This document shows positions 7,279 through 10,558 of a stretch of DNA of 10,558 nucleotides, piece after piece; the first letter of the stretch is position 1, and the number at the start of each line of letters is the position of its first letter. Position numbers and translations under genes: made by a program. Origin of the DNA: Clostridia bacterium. Its GTDB lineage: Bacteria > Bacillota > Clostridia > Oscillospirales > CAG-382. Where the stretch lies: assembly GCA_900754535.1 (NCBI GenBank), contig CAAEDF010000277.1, positions 1-10,558 on the forward strand, in the 5' to 3' direction. The notes below the pieces were generated by a model, which saw only the letters and a list, made by a program, of their open reading frames with translations, searched no databases and was not told where the DNA came from.

Positions 7279-8334
7279 CTATTTTTTTCTGCGCGCGCCC
7301 TTGCAGATGGCCTCCCACAGCCCGTTGAGATATACCGCGCCGAGCGCACGGTCATAAAGTCCGTAGCCGGGCTTTCCGGTCTCTCCCCATATCATCCTGC
7401 CGTGGTCCGGACGGATATAGCCGTCAAATCCGGCGTCATACAGCGCGCGGAGTATCTCGTACATATCAAGCGAACCGCATTCCGACAAATGGGCCGTTTC
7501 GTCAAAGTCATGCTCTCCCGTGATCTTGATATTGCGCGCGTGGACGAAATGTATGCGCTTCATCTCCGCGTATCTCGATAGCATCGCGGGTATGTCGTTG
7601 TCGGGCGACGCGCCGAGCGAGCCCGTGCAGAGGGTCAGCCCGTTCCTTGCCGATTTGTTCAGAGAAAGCAGCCTGTCAAGATTGTCCTGAGAGGTGACTA
7701 TTCTCGGAAGCGAGAAAATATCCCACGGCGGATCATCCGGATGTATGGCCATGTTGACGCCGCATTCCTCGCAGGCGGGGATTATAGAATTGATAAAATA
7801 CGCAAGATTGTCCCACAGCCGCTCGGAATCCATTGCCGAATATTCTTCAAGCAGCGCGTTGAGCCCGTCGGAGGTATAGCTTTCGTCCCAGCCGGGAAGA
7901 GAAAGCCCTCCTTTTGCCGGGTCCATCGCAAGCACCTGCTCGTGCCTGTATACGAGAGAGGTTGAGCCGTCACTGTTCCTGTGATTGAGGTCCGAACGCA
8001 GCCAGTCAAAGACCGGCATGAAGTTGTAGCAGATGCATTTCACGCCCGCTTTGCCCAGACGGCGTATGTTTTCGCGGTATACTTCTATGTAATGATCACG
8101 GGTCTGCTTTCCGAGCTTGATATCCTCGTGTACCGGCACGCTTTCGACCACTTCAAAGCCGAGACCGTGCTTCCGCGCGGCGGAACGGATATGTTCAATG
8201 CCGGATTCGGGCCACGGATTCCCGGGCGCAACATCATAAACGGCGGAAACTATCCCGCTCATGCCGGGTATCTGTGATATGTATTCAAGGCTCACCGGGT
8301 CGCTTTCTCCGTACCACCGGAAGGTCATCTTCAT
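7279..8334 (-). CDS. uxuA: D-mannonate dehydratase
   Basis: UxuA converts D-mannonate to 2-keto-3-deoxy-D-gluconate (EC 4.2.1.8), a cytoplasmic step in glucuronate catabolism. The 351-residue TIM-barrel protein begins with the family hallmark [19 protein letters not shown] (5-24). It carries HPDDPPW (198-204), CTGSLG (236-241), FVHARN (263-268) and [11 protein letters not shown] (308-318). These place the expected divalent-metal ligands at His198, Cys236, His265 and Asp310. The start ATG has GGAGG 8 nt upstream; a second ATG two codons later is also possible. It is the first gene after a strong promoter with an operator-like palindrome. No other uronate genes (uxaC, uxuB, kdgK) are in the window, so the rest of the pathway must lie elsewhere. 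Confidence 0.95.
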   Translation of the reverse strand: MKMTFRWYGESDPVSLEYISQIPGMSGIVSAVYDVAPGNPWPESGIEHIRSAARKHGLGFEVVESVPVHEDIKLGKQTRDHYIEVYRENIRRLGKAGVKCICYNFMPVFDWLRSDLNHRNSDGSTSLVYRHEQVLAMDPAKGGLSLPGWDESYTSDGLNALLEEYSAMDSERLWDNLAYFINSIIPACEECGVNMAIHPDDPPWDIFSLPRIVTSQDNLDRLLSLNKSARNGLTLCTGSLGASPDNDIPAMLSRYAEMKRIHFVHARNIKITGEHDFDETAHLSECGSLDMYEILRALYDAGFDGYIRPDHGRMIWGETGKPGYGLYDRALGAVYLNGLWEAICKGARRKK

Positions 8335-8362
8335 GCAGGCATCCTCCGCTTTTTACCATACT

Positions 8363-8379
8363 GCGCCGGCCTGCGGCGC
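8363..8379 (-). other. GC-rich hairpin in the uxuA leader
   Basis: GCGCCG (8363-8368) and CGGCGC (8374-8379) form a perfect 6-bp stem with a 5-nt loop. It lies between the predicted uxuA transcription start (near 8400) and the ribosome binding site. No U-tract follows, so it is not a standard terminator. It may affect mRNA stability, or it may simply be structure in the leader. Confidence 0.35.
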
Positions 8380-8406
8380 GCGTGGGGACATTTTGTACCA
8401 AACGTC

Positions 8407-8435
8407 ATTCTATCACAATCGGCTCTTTCTGTCAA
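8407..8435 (-). promoter_or_regulatory. Sigma-A-type promoter for the uxuA operon
   Basis: On the minus strand a perfect -35 box TTGACA (8435-8430) is followed after exactly 17 nt by TAGAAT (8412-8407), a five-of-six match to the -10 consensus. The start should be near 8400, giving a leader of about 65 nt. The -35 box is one end of an 18-bp palindrome, which suggests repression by blocking RNA polymerase. Confidence 0.88.
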
Positions 8436-8447
8436 TCGAGATTGACA
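8430..8447. promoter_or_regulatory. Perfect 18-bp palindrome overlapping the uxuA -35 box, candidate operator
   Basis: The arms TGTCAATC (8430-8437) and GATTGACA (8440-8447) are exact inverted copies around a 2-bp centre. One arm contains the -35 hexamer. The core CAATCG (8433-8438) recurs in direct orientation at 8416-8421, inside the promoter spacer. It could be a second half-site. The geometry fits a dimeric GntR-, LacI- or XRE-type repressor. Which protein binds it is not known from the sequence. Confidence 0.7.
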
Positions 8448-8477
8448 ATATTTTTCACCTTATTAACAACGGCGCAA

Positions 8478-9311
8478 TCAGACATCGCGAGTGCCCCGTA
8501 TACGCCGTATGTTGTCCGTGATGACCTTTCTGCCGCGCCACGAGAAGGCATACTGTTCAAACTCCCTGTCGTCCATCGCCTCTATTTTTTCCGCGGACAG
8601 GTCGCCGTCAAAGCTTTCCGTAAAATACGGGATCCCGGTCAGCTTTGCCGAAGCATTCATCGGGCAAACGAGCTGGCATATGTCGCAGCCCCACACGGTA
8701 CCGGTCTCAACAAGCGCCCTCTCATCTTCTGGGGTTTTTGCCTTTTTCTGTGAAACGGCCGAAAGACAGCGCTCGCGGTCGATCCCGTGCTCCGATATCG
8801 CTCCCGCGGGACATGCGGCCGCACATCTGCCGCAGCCGGCGCACCGCCTCGTCTCCGGGCGCTCGTTTTCACCCGCAAGCTCAAGAGTTGTAAGAAAAGA
8901 CCCGATAAAAACGAACGAACCGTATACCGGCGAGATGAGAAGCGTATTCATGCCCGTCACACCCAGCCCGCATGATGCGGCAGCGGCTTTTTCGTCTATC
9001 GGCGAACGGTCGCAAAAGCCGTAAAAGCGCTCGCCGGGAAACATGTTCTCAAGCCCGGACGTTATCCTTTCCGAGAGCGTGGTGAAAAAAGCGTGATAAT
9101 CCTTTACGCGGGCATAAAGCGAGATATTGAGCCCGTCTTTCGGCACCGCTCCCGTGCGGTAGGGTATAAGGAATACGACGGCGCTGCGCACATCGTCGCA
9201 TTTTTTCATCATACCCGGCGCAAGCACACAAAAAGACTTGCGGGGAAGGAATCCTACTTCCGTGATATGTTCGTCCGCAAGCGCGGCGCGTATTTTTTCG
9301 TGTTCTTCCAT
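8478..9311 (-). CDS. QueG-like (DUF1730) double [4Fe-4S] cluster protein, short form
   Basis: The protein resembles epoxyqueuosine reductase QueG, a cobalamin- and iron-sulfur-dependent enzyme of tRNA queuosine synthesis. It has the QueG-type SLYARVKDYH segment (64-73), a CDRSPIDE..A..CGLGVTGMNTLLI block (100-126), a first cluster motif CAGCGRCAAACP (157-168), and a second CDICQLVCP (209-217) with an additional Cys182. It has only 277 residues and stops soon after the second cluster. It thus lacks the HEAT-like C-terminal domain of full QueG (about 380 residues in E. coli). The true reaction is therefore uncertain; it may be a related iron-sulfur oxidoreductase. I chose the ATG at 9311-9309, where homology begins. 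GGTG, 6 nt upstream, is a weak ribosome binding site. The open frame reaches upstream to 9461, through the terminator and into rpsR, which argues against longer starts. Confidence 0.8.
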   Translation of the reverse strand: MEEHEKIRAALADEHITEVGFLPRKSFCVLAPGMMKKCDDVRSAVVFLIPYRTGAVPKDGLNISLYARVKDYHAFFTTLSERITSGLENMFPGERFYGFCDRSPIDEKAAAASCGLGVTGMNTLLISPVYGSFVFIGSFLTTLELAGENERPETRRCAGCGRCAAACPAGAISEHGIDRERCLSAVSQKKAKTPEDERALVETGTVWGCDICQLVCPMNASAKLTGIPYFTESFDGDLSAEKIEAMDDREFEQYAFSWRGRKVITDNIRRIRGTRDV

Positions 9312-9332
9312 TTGTTTCACCGTCCGTAAAGG

Positions 9333-9376
9333 AAAAAATAAAACGCGCCGTCTAATGCAAAAGCGATAGACGGCGC
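9333..9376 (-). terminator. Intrinsic terminator of the rpsF-ssb-rpsR operon
   Basis: On the minus strand a perfect 10-bp stem (GCGCCGTCTA, 9376-9367, with TAGACGGCGC, 9354-9345) and a 12-nt loop are followed by GTTTTATTTTTT. This is a classic Rho-independent terminator, directly after the rpsR stop codon. Confidence 0.93.
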
Positions 9377-9381
9377 ACAGA

Positions 9382-9633
9382 TCAGTCGGAAATATAAGGA
9401 ATAAGGGCGATGTGCCTTGCGCGCTTGACCGCTTCGGTAAGCTGTCTCTGATGCTTGGCACAGGTTCCGGTCACCCTTCTGGGAAGAATCTTTGCCCTTT
9501 CGGAAAGATGCTTCCTCAGCCTGGGAACGTCCTTATAATCGATATGGTCTATTTTTTCCGCACAGAAAGCGCAAACCTTCTTTCTCTTGTGAGAACGAAA
9601 GGGCTTTTGTGTTTCTTTTACTTCCTTGTCCAT
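9382..9633 (-). CDS. rpsR: 30S ribosomal protein S18 (zinc-binding form)
   Basis: S18 binds the central domain of 16S rRNA as a heterodimer with S6, whose gene is the first of this operon. The 83-residue protein has the conserved IDYKD (31-35), [11 protein letters not shown] (43-53), and [12 protein letters not shown] (69-80) segments. Cys21, Cys24, Cys58 and His61 form the zinc-ribbon set of the C+ form, which the B. subtilis type lacks. An in-frame TGA lies four codons upstream, so the ATG at 9633-9631 is the only reasonable start. Its AAGGA ribosome binding site is unusually distant, at 13 nt. Confidence 0.97.
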   Translation of the reverse strand: MDKEVKETQKPFRSHKRKKVCAFCAEKIDHIDYKDVPRLRKHLSERAKILPRRVTGTCAKHQRQLTEAVKRARHIALIPYISD

Positions 9634-9674
9634 AACAGAAAATCAATCCTTTCCGGCATGCTTGGGGTGAGTGC

Positions 9675-9750
9675 TATCAATATATGATATAAATAAACAA
9701 CGCGCCAAGTCGCCAAAATTACGGTTTCAAGGGGAGCTTTGCCCCTTTGA
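9675..9750 (-). other. Spacer between ssb and rpsR with two small inverted repeats
   Basis: The 134-bp spacer 9634-9767 holds no gene. A hairpin lies just after ssb (TCAAGGGG 9727-9734 with CCCCTTTGA 9742-9750, one bulge, 7-nt loop). It has no following U-run, so it is a weak terminator at best. TATCA/TGATA (9675-9679/9685-9689) forms a small AT-rich palindrome. The structures could modulate rpsR expression relative to ssb. I saw no convincing promoter. Confidence 0.35.
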
Positions 9751-9767
9751 GAAAAGCTGTGACGATG

Positions 9768-10196
9768 TCAGAACGGCAGCTCGTCATCAGCCGAAAGCTC
9801 TTCAAACGAATCGTCGTTCTTGGGTGTTCCGTACATCGGAATGGAGCCCTGCGACGGGGAAGAGGAATCGGACTTGCGCTCCACGAAGCTCGCCTCGTCG
9901 GCAACCACCTCCGTGGTATAGCGTTTGTTGCCGTCCTTGTCTGTCCACGACCTTGTCTGCAATGATCCGCAGATAAGTATCGGGTTTCCCTTGCGGAAAA
10001 AGCGGGTGACGAATTCGGCGGTCTGCCGCCAGCAGACGATATTGATAAAATCCGTCTGAGCCTGCTCGCCCTGTCTGGTAAAGCGCCTGTTCACGCCTAT
10101 CGAAAAAGACGTCACGGGCACTCCGTTAGTGGTCTGCTTGAGTTCGGGATCCGCAGTCAGATGCCCTATCAGTATGACCTTGTTAAAGCTGGCCAT
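9768..10196 (-). CDS. ssb: Single-stranded DNA-binding protein
   Basis: SSB coats single-stranded DNA in replication, repair and recombination. The 142-residue protein has an N-terminal OB-fold (about 1-105) with the family segments NKVILIGHLTADPEL (5-19) and FINIVCWRQTAEFV. A flexible Ser/Pro/Gly-rich linker follows. The acidic C-terminal tip DDELPF (137-142) is the docking peptide for partner enzymes. The start ATG has GGGAGG 7 nt upstream. Its position between rpsF and rpsR, 18 nt after rpsF, is the conserved Firmicute arrangement, so it is the main replicative SSB. Confidence 0.98.
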   Translation of the reverse strand: MASFNKVILIGHLTADPELKQTTNGVPVTSFSIGVNRRFTRQGEQAQTDFINIVCWRQTAEFVTRFFRKGNPILICGSLQTRSWTDKDGNKRYTTEVVADEASFVERKSDSSSPSQGSIPMYGTPKNDDSFEELSADDELPF

Positions 10197-10214
10197 TTTA
10201 TCGCCTCCCGTAGT

Positions 10215-10511
10215 TTACTGCTCGCATTTTACGACCAGCGAGCGAAGAATAGAGTCATTGATGTTGTAAAGCCTGCTCAGCTCCGCCGGAAATTCGTGCG
10301 GCGCAGTGAACTTCACGAGAACATAATAACCCTCGGTCAGATCCTGAATGGGATAGGCAAGCTTCCTTACGCCCCACTCGTTTACGGATTCGACCTCGCC
10401 ATTGTCCGAAATAAGCTTGGTGAATTTTTCCACCACGGCTTTGACGGCTTCTTCACCTATCGTGTTGTTGACGATGAAGATCGTTTCGTACAACGATTTC
10501 AGCTGTTCCAT
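10215..10511 (-). CDS. rpsF: 30S ribosomal protein S6
   Basis: S6 pairs with S18 in the platform of the 30S subunit. The 98-residue protein matches the family length and its conserved features: YETIFIVNN (8-16), the NEWGVRKLAYPI segment (about 44-55), EGYYVLVKF, and the C-terminal LYNINDSILRSLVVK. The start ATG is preceded by an excellent AAGGAGGTG with a 5-nt spacer. It is the first gene of rpsF-ssb-rpsR. The promoter lies beyond the window edge. Confidence 0.98.
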   Translation of the reverse strand: MEQLKSLYETIFIVNNTIGEEAVKAVVEKFTKLISDNGEVESVNEWGVRKLAYPIQDLTEGYYVLVKFTAPHEFPAELSRLYNINDSILRSLVVKCEQ

Positions 10512-10535
10512 AATAACACCTCCTTCTGGACTTCG

Positions 10536-10557
10536 ACCTCGGAAGCATCTCCGAGGT
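10536..10557 (-). promoter_or_regulatory. Hairpin in the rpsF leader, candidate S6:S18 autoregulatory RNA
   Basis: ACCTCGGA (10536-10543) and TCCGAGGT (10550-10557) form a perfect 8-bp stem with a 6-nt loop, about 10 nt upstream of the rpsF Shine-Dalgarno. Many bacteria carry an S6:S18-binding RNA motif with a conserved CCG in this leader. Here a CCG lies on the 3' side of the stem. The element is cut by the window edge, so the identification is tentative. Confidence 0.45.
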
Positions 10558-10558
10558 A

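Noticed and set aside
8430..8447. The uxuA palindrome as a terminator for the upstream QueG-like gene
   Set aside because: As RNA it leaves only a very small loop and is followed by GAAAGAG rather than a U-tract, and it overlaps a strong promoter box. An operator is the better reading.
9669..9677. AGCACTC-like half of a CIRCE heat-shock element before rpsR
   Set aside because: Only one half-site is present. The inverted partner at the required 9-bp spacing is missing, and HrcA control of rpsR would be unexpected.
1..10558. Mobile element, CRISPR array, defence island or biosynthetic cluster
   Set aside because: Nearly all coding space is filled by recognised housekeeping or metabolic genes on one strand, with no transposase, integrase, repeat array or tRNA attachment site.

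Overview
The window reads as a core-genome segment of an anaerobic Firmicute, most likely class Clostridia. The evidence is the tig-clpP-clpX order, the rpsF-ssb-rpsR cluster, strong GGAGG-type ribosome binding sites, sigma-A-type TTGACA/TATAAT promoters, a class B sortase (a Gram-positive cell-wall enzyme), and the clostridial habit of pairing housekeeping genes with uronate catabolism. The species cannot be named from this sequence. Twelve protein genes were recognised. Eleven lie on the minus strand and only the sortase lies on the plus strand. There is no tRNA, rRNA, CRISPR array, transposase, integrase or other sign of a mobile element.

Read along the minus strand from the right edge, the first unit is rpsF-ssb-rpsR (10511 to 9382). 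It encodes ribosomal proteins S6 and S18 flanking the single-stranded DNA-binding protein, has a perfect hairpin in the leader at the window edge, and ends in a strong intrinsic terminator (9333-9376). Next comes a short QueG-like double [4Fe-4S] protein (9311-8478).

A clear sigma-A promoter whose -35 box lies inside a perfect 18-bp palindrome then starts a probable operon. It holds uxuA (mannonate dehydratase), an XRE-cupin regulator, rsmA/ksgA (16S rRNA dimethyltransferase) and pckG (GTP-type PEP carboxykinase), from 8334 to 4037. The regulator stop and the ksgA start share a base (TAATG), and ksgA and pckG are 12 nt apart. The unit ends in a 14-bp-stem terminator shared with the convergent sortase gene.

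The plus-strand sortase (2904-3950) is divergent from the trigger factor gene. The 317-bp spacer between them holds a promoter for each direction, four copies of the heptamer TTTTGGC and a 16-bp inverted repeat. To the left, tig-clpP-clpX encodes the ribosome-bound chaperone, the ClpP protease and the ClpX unfoldase (cut by the window edge). These three act together in folding and degradation of new proteins.

I found no convincing undescribed multi-gene system. The points most worth following up are regulatory: the palindrome at the uxuA promoter with a candidate regulator in the same operon, the repeated heptamer between tig and the sortase, and the possible S6:S18-binding leader of rpsF.
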